DNA of 34,437 nt from Fimousia sp045616445. GTDB lineage: Bacteria; Bacillota; Clostridia; Lachnospirales; Lachnospiraceae. The DNA is taken from positions 1-34,437 of the forward strand of contig JAZLGR010000027.1 of NCBI GenBank assembly GCA_045616445.1. Reading direction: 5' to 3'. Below the pieces are notes generated by a model. That model ran no database searches. It was not told the origin of the DNA and worked only from the letters and a program-made list of their open reading frames with translations. Numbering within the stretch: the stretch's first letter is position 1; each line of letters starts with the position of its first letter. The translations under genes and the position numbers were made by a program. This document shows positions 14,768 through 23,117 of this stretch, piece by piece.

Positions 14768-15433
14768 ATGAAACAATATATCCCGATTTTAAAACACAGT
14801 CCCTTCTTCACGGGCTTAAGTGATGAGGAAATCCTGTCAGTGCTTCACTGCGTGGAGGCTTCTGTGGTTACCAAACAAAAGGATTCCTATATATTTCGCG
14901 CCGGCGATGCCACCGAAGTGATGGGCCTGGTCATCACAGGTTCTGCTCTGATCATTCAGGAAGACCTCTGGGGTCACCGCAATATCCTGTCCAAATGCAG
15001 TTCCGGCGATTTCTTCGGCGAACCCTACGCAGCCCGTCCCGGTGCGATCCTTAATATCAGCGTGGTTGCCGAAAAAGATGCCGAAATCCTCCTTCTCAAT
15101 GTGAGAAAGCTTCTGGTCACCTGCCCGACTGCCTGTGAGCATCACCAGAAGCTGATCCGCAACTTAGTAAGCGTCCTGGCCAATAAAACCCTGATCCTAA
15201 ATGAGAAGATTACCCATGTGAGCAAGCGAACCACCCGTACCAAGCTGCTCTCATATCTGTCATCCGAATCTATTAAGCAGGGATCCTTATCCTTCGACAT
15301 TCCATTTGACAGACAGCAACTGGCCGACTATCTCTGCGTGGAGCGCGCCGCCATGTCGGTGGAAATCTCCAAACTGCAGAAAGAAGGCCTGCTCACCACC
15401 AACCGAAACCACTTTGAACTCTTAGTAGAATAA
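14768..15433 (+). CDS. Crp/Fnr-family transcription regulator
   Basis: 221 residues from the ATG at 14768, chosen for the AAAGGAG site 6 bases before it. The N-terminal cupin-like effector domain (about 10-125, with GDFFGEPYAA) is followed by the Crp-type winged helix (about 145-221), including DRQQLADYLCVERAAMSVEI as the recognition helix region. There is no N-terminal Fnr Cys cluster, so oxygen sensing by Fe-S is unlikely; the effector is unknown. It probably controls itself and the divergent ferredoxin-type gene. The downstream oxidoreductase start is only 11 bases after its stop, so they are co-transcribed. Confidence 0.88.
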   Translation: MKQYIPILKHSPFFTGLSDEEILSVLHCVEASVVTKQKDSYIFRAGDATEVMGLVITGSALIIQEDLWGHRNILSKCSSGDFFGEPYAARPGAILNISVVAEKDAEILLLNVRKLLVTCPTACEHHQKLIRNLVSVLANKTLILNEKITHVSKRTTRTKLLSYLSSESIKQGSLSFDIPFDRQQLADYLCVERAAMSVEISKLQKEGLLTTNRNHFELLVE

Positions 15434-15444
15434 TGAGGTGTCCC

Positions 15445-16713
15445 ATGAACAAAATGACAATCACCATCCTCGGCCTCGGCGACCGTGGATTTCAGGTTTA
15501 TGCCAACATTATCAGCCAGCATCCTGAGCAAATGTCTCTGCGCGCCATCGCAGACTGTGACGAAGAACGGCTGTCTCTCGTAAAAAAAACCTATCACATC
15601 CCTGATGAATATTGTTTTTCTTCTGAAGAAGCATTATTTGCCCAAGAGCGACTCTCAGATATCATGTTTATCTGTACCCAGGATGCGGATCACGTCCGCC
15701 ATGCCATCAAGGCAGTGGAGCTTGGCTATCACGTACTCTTAGAAAAGCCAATCTCCCCAAGTGAATCAGAATGCCGCAGACTTCTTGAAGCTGCTAATCA
15801 ATATAATAGAAAAGTATGCGTCTGCCACGTGCTTCGATACACACCGTTCTATTCCACCATCAAAGATTTGCTGAATCAAGGTGCCATCGGCCGTATCATG
15901 ACCATTCAAGCACGTGAAGATGTTGGTTTCTTCCATCAGGCCCACTCCTATGTCCGTGGAAACTGGCGCCGAAGCGACGAAACCAGCCCGATGATCATGG
16001 CCAAATGCTGTCATGACCTGGATTTACTGGTTTGGCTTACTGGCAGCTGCTGCACCCGCCTCTCTTCTTTTGGCAGTCTCTCCTGGTTTACTGAGGCGAA
16101 CGCACCTGCAGGCTCTGGAAAACGTTGCATGGAAGACTGCGCCGTGCAACAAGACTGCCCTTACGATTGTGAGAAGATCTATATCACCGACCCGGATACC
16201 GGGATTCGCGCAGGCAATTCCTGGCCTTCCCATATCCTGATGGCGCATCCTACCGAAGAAGGCATCCGTGAAATCCTAAAGACAAGCCCATATGGCCGCT
16301 GCGTCTATCGCTGTGATAATACTGTAGTAGATCACCAGCAGGTGAATATGGTTATGGGAGATGATATCCTCTGTTCCCTGTCTATGACTGCCTTCAGCCA
16401 CAAGGTCAACCGCATGATCAAGATTATGGGAACCATGGGTGAGATTGAAGGCAATTTTGACGATGAGATCATCTATGTGAGAAAATTTGGTCAACCGGAA
16501 GAACGCATCGACCTCACCGAAACCATCACCGATTTCACTTACCACGGTGGAGGCGATTCCCGCATGGTACTTCAGGTCATGGATTACGTCATGAATGACA
16601 TCAAGGGTGACGGCATCACCGACCTTGCTTCTTCCATCGAAAGCCATCTGATGGCCATTGCCGCAGAAGAATCCCGATTGGCAGATGGAAAAGTTGTGGA
16701 AATTGTGCATTAG
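15445..16713 (+). CDS. Gfo/Idh/MocA-family oxidoreductase
   Basis: 422 residues from the ATG at 15445; the upstream ATG overlaps the previous stop and contains part of the GAGGTG site. The NAD(P)-binding start (ITILGLGDRG) and the family motif LLEKPIS (Lys at the active site) are clear, with KCCHDLDLLVW as the substrate-side motif. A Cys-rich insert (CMEDCAVQQDCPYDC, about 225-240) is notable and might bind a metal. The family oxidises or reduces sugars, polyols or N-acetylhexosamines; the substrate cannot be read. It is co-transcribed with the Crp/Fnr gene, an unusual partner. Confidence 0.85.
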   Translation: MNKMTITILGLGDRGFQVYANIISQHPEQMSLRAIADCDEERLSLVKKTYHIPDEYCFSSEEALFAQERLSDIMFICTQDADHVRHAIKAVELGYHVLLEKPISPSESECRRLLEAANQYNRKVCVCHVLRYTPFYSTIKDLLNQGAIGRIMTIQAREDVGFFHQAHSYVRGNWRRSDETSPMIMAKCCHDLDLLVWLTGSCCTRLSSFGSLSWFTEANAPAGSGKRCMEDCAVQQDCPYDCEKIYITDPDTGIRAGNSWPSHILMAHPTEEGIREILKTSPYGRCVYRCDNTVVDHQQVNMVMGDDILCSLSMTAFSHKVNRMIKIMGTMGEIEGNFDDEIIYVRKFGQPEERIDLTETITDFTYHGGGDSRMVLQVMDYVMNDIKGDGITDLASSIESHLMAIAAEESRLADGKVVEIVH

Positions 16714-16740
16714 ATTGGTGCAATATATGGTTTGATATGA

Positions 16741-16777
16741 AAAAAGAGACTGATTTTAGCGTCAGTCTCTTATTTTT
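16741..16777. terminator. Terminator between convergent genes
   Basis: AAGAGACTGA/TCAGTCTCTT stem with T-rich flanks on both strands. It can end both the oxidoreductase (plus) and the fructosamine kinase (minus) transcripts. Confidence 0.8.
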
Positions 16778-16806
16778 ATACTTATTTTCGTGAGATAATT
16801 CTCATT

Positions 16807-17682
16807 TTATCGGTATCGCTCCACGATTCGCTTCACATCACCCACATATCCATACCCGAACAGGTTCACATGGTTGAGCAGATGATATAAATTGTAGAGA
16901 TCCACCCGCTCCTGAAAGCCCGGCTCCGGCTGATTCACCTCAAAGTAAGCATGATAAAAATCCATGGTAAACCCACCAAACAGCTTCGTCATGGCAAGCT
17001 CCGCCTCAAAATGCCCATAATAGGTCGCAGGATCAATGAGATAGGACTGTCCCTCGGCACCATGCAGCACATTGCCACCCCACAGATCTCCATGAATTAC
17101 AGAAGGCTTCTTCCCTTCCGGCAGATAATCAGCCAGATGTTCCACTAACAGATCAAGTTTTCGGCGAAATCCTGCATCGAAGTATCCATTTGCCAGTTCG
17201 ATCTGAGGTCGCAGGCGACATTCCTGATAGAAGGTAATCCAGTCTGTTCGGTAATCATTAATCTGAGGAGTTGCGCCGATATAGTTATCCACCTCAAATC
17301 CATACAAATCACCACAGTCACTTAAGTGCATGTATGCAAGATTGCGTCCAAACTCCTGCCACTGCTGCTTCGATACTCTCCCCGGCTTCACATATTCCAT
17401 CATAAGAAAGCTTCTGCCACGGTCAATGCCATATCCATATAGTTTTGGCACAGGAATCTGGCCGCTTGAGGCAAGTGCTGCAAGTCCTTTCCATTCTGTT
17501 TCAAAGAAGGAAACATTCACCGCGGAATTCATCTTCACAAATACGCTGTTGCCGTCGGATAAGTGATAACAATAGGCGTCATTGATATCGCCACCGTAAA
17601 CGTTAGTTCGACCAGTGATTGTAACCGAATCACCAAACTGGTCTTTTATGCAATTTTCTAAAGAATTGTAATAGTTCATCAT
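16807..17682 (-). CDS. Fructosamine/ketosamine-3-kinase family protein
   Basis: 291 residues, about the usual length. Motifs: GGDINDAY near the N-terminus, FVKMN (ATP Lys), the aminoglycoside-kinase-type catalytic HGDLWGGNV, and DPATYYGHFEAELAMTKLFGGF. Members phosphorylate Amadori products (fructosamines) so that the amine can be freed and the sugar recycled; bacterial members often act on ribulosamine or fructosamine. It stands alone between two oxidoreductase genes. No strong ribosome site is visible, and a TATAAT box ends only 6 bases before the ATG, so the message may be nearly leaderless. Confidence 0.87.
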   Translation of the reverse strand: MMNYYNSLENCIKDQFGDSVTITGRTNVYGGDINDAYCYHLSDGNSVFVKMNSAVNVSFFETEWKGLAALASSGQIPVPKLYGYGIDRGRSFLMMEYVKPGRVSKQQWQEFGRNLAYMHLSDCGDLYGFEVDNYIGATPQINDYRTDWITFYQECRLRPQIELANGYFDAGFRRKLDLLVEHLADYLPEGKKPSVIHGDLWGGNVLHGAEGQSYLIDPATYYGHFEAELAMTKLFGGFTMDFYHAYFEVNQPEPGFQERVDLYNLYHLLNHVNLFGYGYVGDVKRIVERYR

Positions 17683-17704
17683 AGGGATATTATACCACTA
17701 TTTG

Positions 17705-17734
17705 TTGCTAAGGACGAATGATTACAATTATAAT
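17705..17734 (+). promoter_or_regulatory. Promoter of the second oxidoreductase gene
   Basis: TTGCTA (17705-17710), an 18-base spacer and TATAAT (17729-17734). Confidence 0.5.
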
Positions 17735-17777
17735 AAGTAGAGAAACCTTATATTAGAACTTAAATATGGAGACAACT

Positions 17778-18758
17778 ATGAAACAAACAATCAACTGGGG
17801 CATCTTAGGAACTGCCCGTATTGCCCGTGACCGCTTTCTTCCAGGCTTAATGGAAGCTGAACATGCCCATTGCTATGCCATTGCCGGAAGAAAACCAGAA
17901 AAACTACAGGAATTTGAAGAGAGATTTCATCCCGATGTGACCTACACATCCTACGAGGCGCTTCTTGATGATCCAGATGTGGACGCTGTCTACATTCCCC
18001 TTCCAAACCATCTTCACAAAGAGTGGGTACTGAAGGCTGCCGCAAAGAAAAAGCATATTCTCTGTGAAAAGCCCCTTGGGCTTACTACATCGGAAATCCT
18101 TGAGATGAAGGAGGCTGCTTGTGAGAACGGGGTGCTACTTACGGAAGCATTTGCCTATCTGCATGGGGACTGCATGGAGAAGGTGTCGGAGCTGATTGCA
18201 GCTGGCACCATCGGCGAGATTCGTCATATCGACGTGCGGTTCCAGATTATGGTGGAGAATATGGGAATGGGCAAGGCAGGTGACATTCGCTACAAGAAAA
18301 CGTTCGGTGGAGGTGTGACCTACGATCTTGGCTGTTATGCGCTTAGTTTTATGAGAAGTGTATTGGGCGAAGAGCCGGAAGATATCCAGGCATTGGCAAG
18401 ATTTTCTGACAGCGGCATCGATGAACATGTAAGTATGAATTGTCGTTTTCCGTCTGGCCGTACCGGTACTGCTTTCGTGTCATTTGACTCCTTCTATGAA
18501 CAGAGTCGTACCATTGTGGGCGATAAGGGCACGATCATCATTCCGTTCCCTTATAATTTTGCCGGGGAAGCGAACATGATTTTGAATACGTCCGAGGGTT
18601 CCCTTCGTATCCCTGTTACCTGCCGCGACCATTACGGACTTGAAGCTGAGGAGCTTAGCCTCTGTATTCTACATGGCAAGGCGCCGAAGGTGAGTCTTGA
18701 TTATTCTTATGAGAATCAGGTCGCGATTGAGAAAGTGCTTAACAGGATTGGATATTGA
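17778..18758 (+). CDS. Gfo/Idh/MocA-family oxidoreductase
   Basis: 326 residues from the ATG at 17778, with GGAGA 6 bases before it; the ATG at 17766 overlaps that site. GILGTARIA gives the nucleotide-binding turn, CEKPLGL the conserved Lys, and GGGVTYDLGCYALSFMR the C-terminal family motif of the dimeric dihydrodiol/glucose-fructose-oxidoreductase-like branch. Substrate unknown. It has its own promoter. No closely similar stretch links it to the other oxidoreductase at 15445, so they are only distant family members. Confidence 0.88.
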   Translation: MKQTINWGILGTARIARDRFLPGLMEAEHAHCYAIAGRKPEKLQEFEERFHPDVTYTSYEALLDDPDVDAVYIPLPNHLHKEWVLKAAAKKKHILCEKPLGLTTSEILEMKEAACENGVLLTEAFAYLHGDCMEKVSELIAAGTIGEIRHIDVRFQIMVENMGMGKAGDIRYKKTFGGGVTYDLGCYALSFMRSVLGEEPEDIQALARFSDSGIDEHVSMNCRFPSGRTGTAFVSFDSFYEQSRTIVGDKGTIIIPFPYNFAGEANMILNTSEGSLRIPVTCRDHYGLEAEELSLCILHGKAPKVSLDYSYENQVAIEKVLNRIGY

Positions 18759-19365
18759 TTATTGGGAAAATTGAGAAGAAGGTAAGAGCACTGAGGGGAA
18801 TCTTGTAGCATGTAAGTATGTTGCAATTGTTAAATAGCGCTTTGCAGCGCAGTGAGGGGAGATATTGTCGCATGGCGGCAAGTCTTTGAGCGTAGACCGG
18901 CTGTCGGCGATATCACATCTTGACTCAAAATTCTGATTAGTGATGTCCAAATTTTTGGCATAATCACAATATCTTCAATTTTTCCAAAAAGAAATATCGA
19001 ATTTTTTCGCGATATCACAAAAAACTTGTCGGCTTGCTTTTGTGATACGCTATCGACCTCACGGACCGGTATTCTAGCCGAAAAGCTGTGAAATAGCAAG
19101 TCCAGCTTGCTTTTTGGCGCTTTTTGGAGGCTTTTGCTATCACTTTCTGGTTTTTTTCAGTGAAAAGAAATATTGGAAAAAAAATCAGTATTTCTTTTTA
19201 GAAATAATTAAAATAATGTGAATGATTCTCTTTTTTTCATGCACTAAATCATTAATTTGAGTCAATATGTGACATGTGCAGGCAAACTGCCCGCCAACAA
19301 GCGCCGTTCGGCGCAAAGTTAGCGTCTATAGACGCAAAACGAATGGTGTTTTGCGCCATTAACCA
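18759..19365. repeat. Repeat-rich intergenic region
   Basis: About 600 bases without a convincing gene. It holds a degenerate direct repeat (GCACTGAGGGGA...GCATG at 18788-18812 and GCAGTGAGGGGA...GCATG at 18849-18874). It also holds an imperfect inverted repeat of about 37 bases (18910-18945 and 19238-19275, core TGACTCAAA/TTTGAGTCA) enclosing about 290 bases, and several short hairpins at 19290-19360 (for example GCGCCGTTCGGCGC and GCGTCTATAGACGC). This looks like a non-coding mobile or interspersed element. Confidence 0.5.
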
Positions 19366-19390
19366 CAAAAAGGTCGCCTCCCGGCGACCT
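19366..19390 (-). terminator. Terminator of the small Cys protein gene
   Basis: AGGTCGCC-TCCC-GGCGACCT; on the minus strand it is followed by TTTTTG. It lies 30 bases beyond the stop at 19421. Confidence 0.85.
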
Positions 19391-19420
19391 TAACCAAATA
19401 CCCAATTACCAATAATCAAA

Positions 19421-19648
19421 TTATCTATACCCACATCCACTTCTCTGTGGACCTTCATCTCCAGACACATATCTTGCATTGAATTCCATATTAATTTCAC
19501 GCAGTTCCTTCTCGCCATCAATGTAAGCCTGATACATATCAACGGTTCTAGCCATGCAGCCATCACAGGTTGCATCGATATTACCGATGGATTCTTCTAC
19601 AATTCTCTGTCTCTCTTCTCTTGTTGTATCTTTGATCAGTAAGCTCAT
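19421..19648 (-). CDS. Conserved small cysteine protein
   Basis: 75 residues from the ATG at 19648, set by AGGAGA 7-8 bases upstream. It starts MSLLIKDTTREER, contains a CDGC motif (about 28-31) in a mostly helical, charged chain, and ends in a Gly/Ser/Cys tail. Small proteins of this kind are common in Lachnospiraceae and, from memory, are sometimes labelled as PurH-like without evidence. Function unknown; CxxC suggests metal binding or redox. Single gene with a strong terminator. Confidence 0.7.
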   Translation of the reverse strand: MSLLIKDTTREERQRIVEESIGNIDATCDGCMARTVDMYQAYIDGEKELREINMEFNARYVSGDEGPQRSGCGYR

Positions 19649-19777
19649 CTTCGATTCTCCTTTTCGCATTTTCATTACTATCATTATACCACATATGATA
19701 TCAAATAACCCTTAGTATAACAAAAAAGACCATCCTCATTAGTTTCACATCTTTCAAGCCCATCTGTTATATTATTG

Positions 19778-20620
19778 TTAATCCAGAGATAAGTATCCTC
19801 TGAGCACCCCTTTGTAAGGGCCTTTTTTTAATTTACCCAGGGCAATCTTCTCAATCTGACGAATTCGTTCTCTGCTGACACCGAATTCCTTCCCTACTTC
19901 TTCCAAAGTGAAGATGCGATCCTCTTCAAATCCGAAGCGAAGACGGAGTACTCTGTTTTCACGTTCAGTTAAAGCACGATCCATCGCATCGCTGATATCA
20001 TCTCTCATCACACTGTGGATTGCTCCTTCCACAGGATCTGCGCTGGTTGTATCTTCGATGTATTCGCCAAGGCTTGTTCTTTCATTTTCACCAACCGGAG
20101 TTTCTAAAGAAACAGTATTCACTGTATTAGGCACATCTTTTAAGATAAAGCTGACATCTTCTTCCGCCCAGCCAGTGAGTGCAGCCAGTTCCTTCACATT
20201 AGGCGCGTGGCCAGTTTCATCTGCAAATGTTGCAATCATGCGTTCCATCAACTGCACTTTTTCATGCATATGGACCGGAATGCGGATGGTTTTGTCTTCA
20301 TTATAGATGGTGCGGCGAATGGCCTGTTTGATCCACACACAGGCATAAGTGGAAAAACGGAATCCTCTTTCCGGATCAAAAAGCTCCACTGCGCGCATCA
20401 AACCGATAGTTCCAGCCTGGATGACGTCATCCAGATCCAGGGTTCCGTGCAGATGATACTGCTTTGCCATGGTCACCACCAGACGGAGATTCCCCTCGAT
20501 CATCTTGTTGCGTGCTTCTACATCGCCCATTCTTACACGTCTTGCAAGAGAGCGTTCTTCCTCTGGTGTAAGCAATGGATGGTTGGTATAGTGTTCATGT
20601 AAAATCATATTATCTTTCAT
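19778..20620 (-). CDS. RNA polymerase sigma-70 family factor
   Basis: 280 residues from the ATG at 20620, chosen for AGGAGGAG 8 bases upstream. It contains region 1.2/2 (LTPEEERSLARRVRMGD; DLDDVIQAGTIGLMRAVELF; FSTYACVWIKQAIRR), region 3 (RIPVHMHE) and region 4 (LTERENRVLRLRFG...SRERIRQIEKIALGKL). It lacks the long N-terminal region 1.1 of the housekeeping factor, so it is a second RpoD-like (group 2-type) sigma factor rather than rpoD itself. Regulon unknown. Single gene with a long A/T-rich upstream region. Confidence 0.9.
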   Translation of the reverse strand: MKDNMILHEHYTNHPLLTPEEERSLARRVRMGDVEARNKMIEGNLRLVVTMAKQYHLHGTLDLDDVIQAGTIGLMRAVELFDPERGFRFSTYACVWIKQAIRRTIYNEDKTIRIPVHMHEKVQLMERMIATFADETGHAPNVKELAALTGWAEEDVSFILKDVPNTVNTVSLETPVGENERTSLGEYIEDTTSADPVEGAIHSVMRDDISDAMDRALTERENRVLRLRFGFEEDRIFTLEEVGKEFGVSRERIRQIEKIALGKLKKGPYKGVLRGYLSLD

Positions 20621-20716
20621 ATCTTGCTCTCCTCCTGCATAATTTCTTGACATCGATTGTCATATTTGTTATAAATTAAAGTACATATATCTTTAGATAG
20701 GCATATTATGATTTTT

Positions 20717-20865
20717 AAAGCTCGTATATTCGAACCTTAATCACAAGTTCGCCCGCCAAGCGTACTTGTTCATGCCCAATCTATTGTATATAAAGGAATT
20801 AACAGCCCCTGCCAAGGGCTTAAGGAATCGCGCTTATCTCAGGATAAGCGCTTTTTCTTTTATTT
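20717..20865 (+). ncRNA. Structured element, left copy (candidate small RNA)
   Basis: Conserved boxes shared with 22812-22965: AAAGCTCG, ATTCG, ACCTTAAT, then a variable hairpin (ACAAGTTCGC/GCGTACTTGT), then CCAATCTATTGTATATAAAGG followed by AATTAA (20776-20802), then the hairpin AGCCC-CTGCCAA-GGGCT. It ends in a strong plus-strand terminator (GCGCTTATC/GATAAGCGC plus T-run, 20830-20860) although no plus-strand gene precedes it. That fits a transcribed non-coding RNA. The class is unknown to me. Confidence 0.45.
20830..20865 (+). terminator. Intrinsic terminator of the left structured element
   Basis: GCGCTTATC-TCAG-GATAAGCGC followed by TTTTTCTTTTATTTTT. It lacks a T-run on the minus strand, so it works rightward, away from the PcfJ-like gene's own direction. 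Confidence 0.75.
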
Positions 20866-20903
20866 TTAATATAGGAAAAAGCGGAAACCACGCCACAATT
20901 CCC

Positions 20904-22706
20904 TTACACATCGGAAGTCGCGATGGCAATCTTCATCTTCCTGCACCAGTCGCGCAGATACTCCCTCGCATCATCCGGCAGTATCCCATTGGCAAATGCC
21001 TTCGCCTGCACTAACTTTCCCCGACTCACTTCCAACGTCCCGAAAGACTTCTTCGGTTCACTGCTTCTGCGAAGAAAATAAATCCTGCTTTTTCCAAGAA
21101 TCACATAATCCCGATATAAATAGACACAATTGTGCATCGCTTTCCCCTCGTGATAAAGATCCTGTAAGGTTTTTGGACAATGAATCTCATAATCCTGATC
21201 CTTGATTGCAAGCTTCCGGTATCCCTGAGACTGAACAGTGTCTTCAAAGGCCTGACTGATGTGTCTATCCTTCTGTACCTGATAAAGCATCCGAGCCGTC
21301 TCATGGGCTTCCAACTCATCTTTCGGTGTCAATCCACAAGGGAACTGCTCCATCTGCATACACATCCTCAGATAATCCCGATACATCGTGTAATCATATT
21401 CATTCATCTGACTGACATGACGAATGATCTTTAGCAGCTGCTGATCTGTCATCTTCTGATACTGTCTTACTTCTGTTAACATGCATTCTTCCAAAAAGCT
21501 CATCGTACGAGGCGTAATATCCCCCTGCAAGAAGGCCGGATTGCGCTGATACGCTTTCCGTACCGCATCTAATTTTGCTTTGATATTTATCTTTTGCTCA
21601 AAATCATAGACGTTAATCACCTGATCCAGCTGTCTGATCAGCCGTACAGGCAGCCCATAGAGCTGTTTTAAATTAGAATATGCACCTGGATCCACTTCGG
21701 TCATATCAAGGTTTCTGTGAAATGTGGCATGTTTGACAAGGCCGCATTTGCTAAGCATCTCCAGCCCAACATGATAGTGGGCTGCAATCAGCGGCATGAA
21801 GTAGTCGATACAGTGGTGCTTTCTTACAAAATGTCGCAGTCCAAGTTCCGGATATCTGTCGGCAAACTTCAGAAATAGCAGCTTCTCGCACTTCATAAAT
21901 TCAGATTCTCTGAATACCCCATGTTCCATGATCCACTGATAGCCCATTACCGGACAGCTGCACGCCATGTCATCTCCAGAAAAGAGAAAGACATAAGGTT
22001 CGTTAAAAATCTGAACTTCCACGCGAAGAATCAGGTGTGTGTCCTTGCCATCCTTGAAGGCAAAGAGATTGACGCCATGTCTACGTGGCTTTAAGAGCCT
22101 GGATTTATATTGATCCGGAATGCAGACTTTCCGCTCATAGCCTCTGTTTCGGTAGATGAAATCAAACATCTGTAAAGAATAGATGTCGTACACCTGTGGG
22201 AATACCATGCCGATCAGGGTTGTGGTATCTTCCGTCTGCACCTGTACCAGCTTGTTCTTGCGAATCAGTGCAAGCCAGACGTCATAGGGAAAAAGACTAT
22301 TGTTGTATACAATGTCCACCTTCTTGCTGCCATCATTGCGATACACAGCCTTCAGGATGCTTTTCCATTTCGCGCCCTGATAGCGGTCTTGGAATCTCGG
22401 CCGGGGAATGAATTCCGGGGCGCAGATTTCGATAATTAAATTGTAAGTTGGTTTGTATGCTGCAGGGTCGCTGTCGTCATCATCGGACATACGGTCCTGG
22501 TGCTTGGAGTTTGTCTCAATGCTGACACGGTATCCGAAATCAGCATGTAAACGCAGTCTCTGCATGATGTCACGCCCTTCATCCATTCCGAAACAGTCTG
22601 CACTGTGCTTGCGCAGATTATACGCGTCCTGCATCACAGGCTTTCCGCAAAAACTGCAATAACAACGATTATCTTTGGGGTCAACGAGAAAAAAATGTCT
22701 GTCCAT
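20904..22706 (-). CDS. PcfJ-like protein
   Basis: 600 residues. The N-terminus has a zinc-finger-like set (Cys17, Cys20, His34, Cys38). The C-terminal part (about 480-590) carries the PcfJ-like signature: LYHEGKAMHNCVYLY, IYFLRR, FGTLEVSRGKLVQAKAF and a final EYLRDWCRKMKI. PcfJ was named from the conjugative plasmid pCF10, but its biochemical role is not established; chromosomal relatives are frequent in clostridia. The middle 350 residues are unassigned. The gene is alone and flanked on both sides by copies of one structured element in the same orientation, which suggests a mobile or RNA-associated unit. GAGGTG lies 11 bases before the ATG. Confidence 0.8.
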   Translation of the reverse strand: MDRHFFLVDPKDNRCYCSFCGKPVMQDAYNLRKHSADCFGMDEGRDIMQRLRLHADFGYRVSIETNSKHQDRMSDDDDSDPAAYKPTYNLIIEICAPEFIPRPRFQDRYQGAKWKSILKAVYRNDGSKKVDIVYNNSLFPYDVWLALIRKNKLVQVQTEDTTTLIGMVFPQVYDIYSLQMFDFIYRNRGYERKVCIPDQYKSRLLKPRRHGVNLFAFKDGKDTHLILRVEVQIFNEPYVFLFSGDDMACSCPVMGYQWIMEHGVFRESEFMKCEKLLFLKFADRYPELGLRHFVRKHHCIDYFMPLIAAHYHVGLEMLSKCGLVKHATFHRNLDMTEVDPGAYSNLKQLYGLPVRLIRQLDQVINVYDFEQKINIKAKLDAVRKAYQRNPAFLQGDITPRTMSFLEECMLTEVRQYQKMTDQQLLKIIRHVSQMNEYDYTMYRDYLRMCMQMEQFPCGLTPKDELEAHETARMLYQVQKDRHISQAFEDTVQSQGYRKLAIKDQDYEIHCPKTLQDLYHEGKAMHNCVYLYRDYVILGKSRIYFLRRSSEPKKSFGTLEVSRGKLVQAKAFANGILPDDAREYLRDWCRKMKIAIATSDV

Positions 22707-22793
22707 GGTTAGTAATTCACCTCACTCATATGTATGCATCATGTACGTCTTCTTGTTGTGTCTGCATAAACATATAGAAAGGTGGTGAGAGAA

Positions 22794-22976
22794 ATGAAGC
22801 ATATCAACCGAAAAGCTCGCAAATTCGTCACCTTAATAGTGCGAAGCCTCTGGTGGGGGATTACCAGTCTTCGCCTATTCCAATCTATTGTTTATATAAA
22901 GGAATTAAGTGCATCGGCATCGCCACAATGCCGATGCGTATATCACAGCCGCTGCCACACGGCTGCCGGGAGCTGA
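22794..22976 (+). CDS. Possible small basic ORF overlapping the right structured element
   Basis: 60 residues starting MKHINRKARKF, with a good ribosome site (AAAGGTGG) 8 bases before the ATG. It overlaps the right copy of the structured element. The left copy does not keep the frame through the variable hairpin, and its reading from the matching ATG stops after 10 codons. Nucleotide conservation therefore fits RNA structure better than protein. Kept only as a low-confidence alternative. Confidence 0.25.
   Translation: MKHINRKARKFVTLIVRSLWWGITSLRLFQSIVYIKELSASASPQCRCVYHSRCHTAAGS
22812..22965 (+). ncRNA. Structured element, right copy (candidate small RNA)
   Basis: Same ordered boxes as the left copy: AAAGCTCG, ATTCG, ACCTTAAT, a different hairpin (GCGAAG...CTTCGC with TCTGGT/ACCAG inside), then CCAATCTATTG through AAAGGAATTAA (22880-22908). 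An extra perfect 10-bp hairpin (GCATCGGCAT/ATGCCGATGC, 22911-22937) follows, then AGCCG-CTGCCACA-CGGCT (22947-22964). The last stem keeps the CTGCCA loop of the left copy while one base pair changes from C-G to G-C. No T-run follows. Confidence 0.45.
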
Positions 22977-23015
22977 ACCTGCCAAAGTACAACTCCTTCA
23001 TATCGTAAAATGGGT
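22966..23015. other. Short gap after the right structured element
   Basis: I see nothing coding here. It joins the structured element to the minus-strand terminator of the 39-residue gene. Confidence 0.3.
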
Positions 23016-23048
23016 CAAAAAAAACACCTACCAGAAACGATAAGTGTT
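23016..23048 (-). terminator. Terminator of the 39-residue gene
   Basis: Minus strand: AACACTTATC-GTTTCT-GGTAGGTGTT, a 10-bp stem with G-T pairs, then eight T. It lies 70 bases after the stop at 23118. Confidence 0.8.
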
Positions 23049-23117
23049 AAGTAAACCAAAATTAAACTACTTATATCATTCGAGACTATCCCTGAATAAA
23101 GAGAAATATAGAGGGAA

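Noticed and set aside
18759..19099. Two overlapping minus-strand ORFs of 63 and 89 codons
   Set aside because: They lie within the repeat region, lack ribosome sites and have Cys/Arg-rich random composition.
19390..19575. 61-codon minus-strand ORF overlapping the small Cys protein
   Set aside because: It is an out-of-frame shadow of the gene at 19421-19648 and passes through its terminator.
20830..20865. Terminator of the PcfJ-like gene
   Set aside because: The T-run is on the plus strand only, while the gene is on the minus strand.
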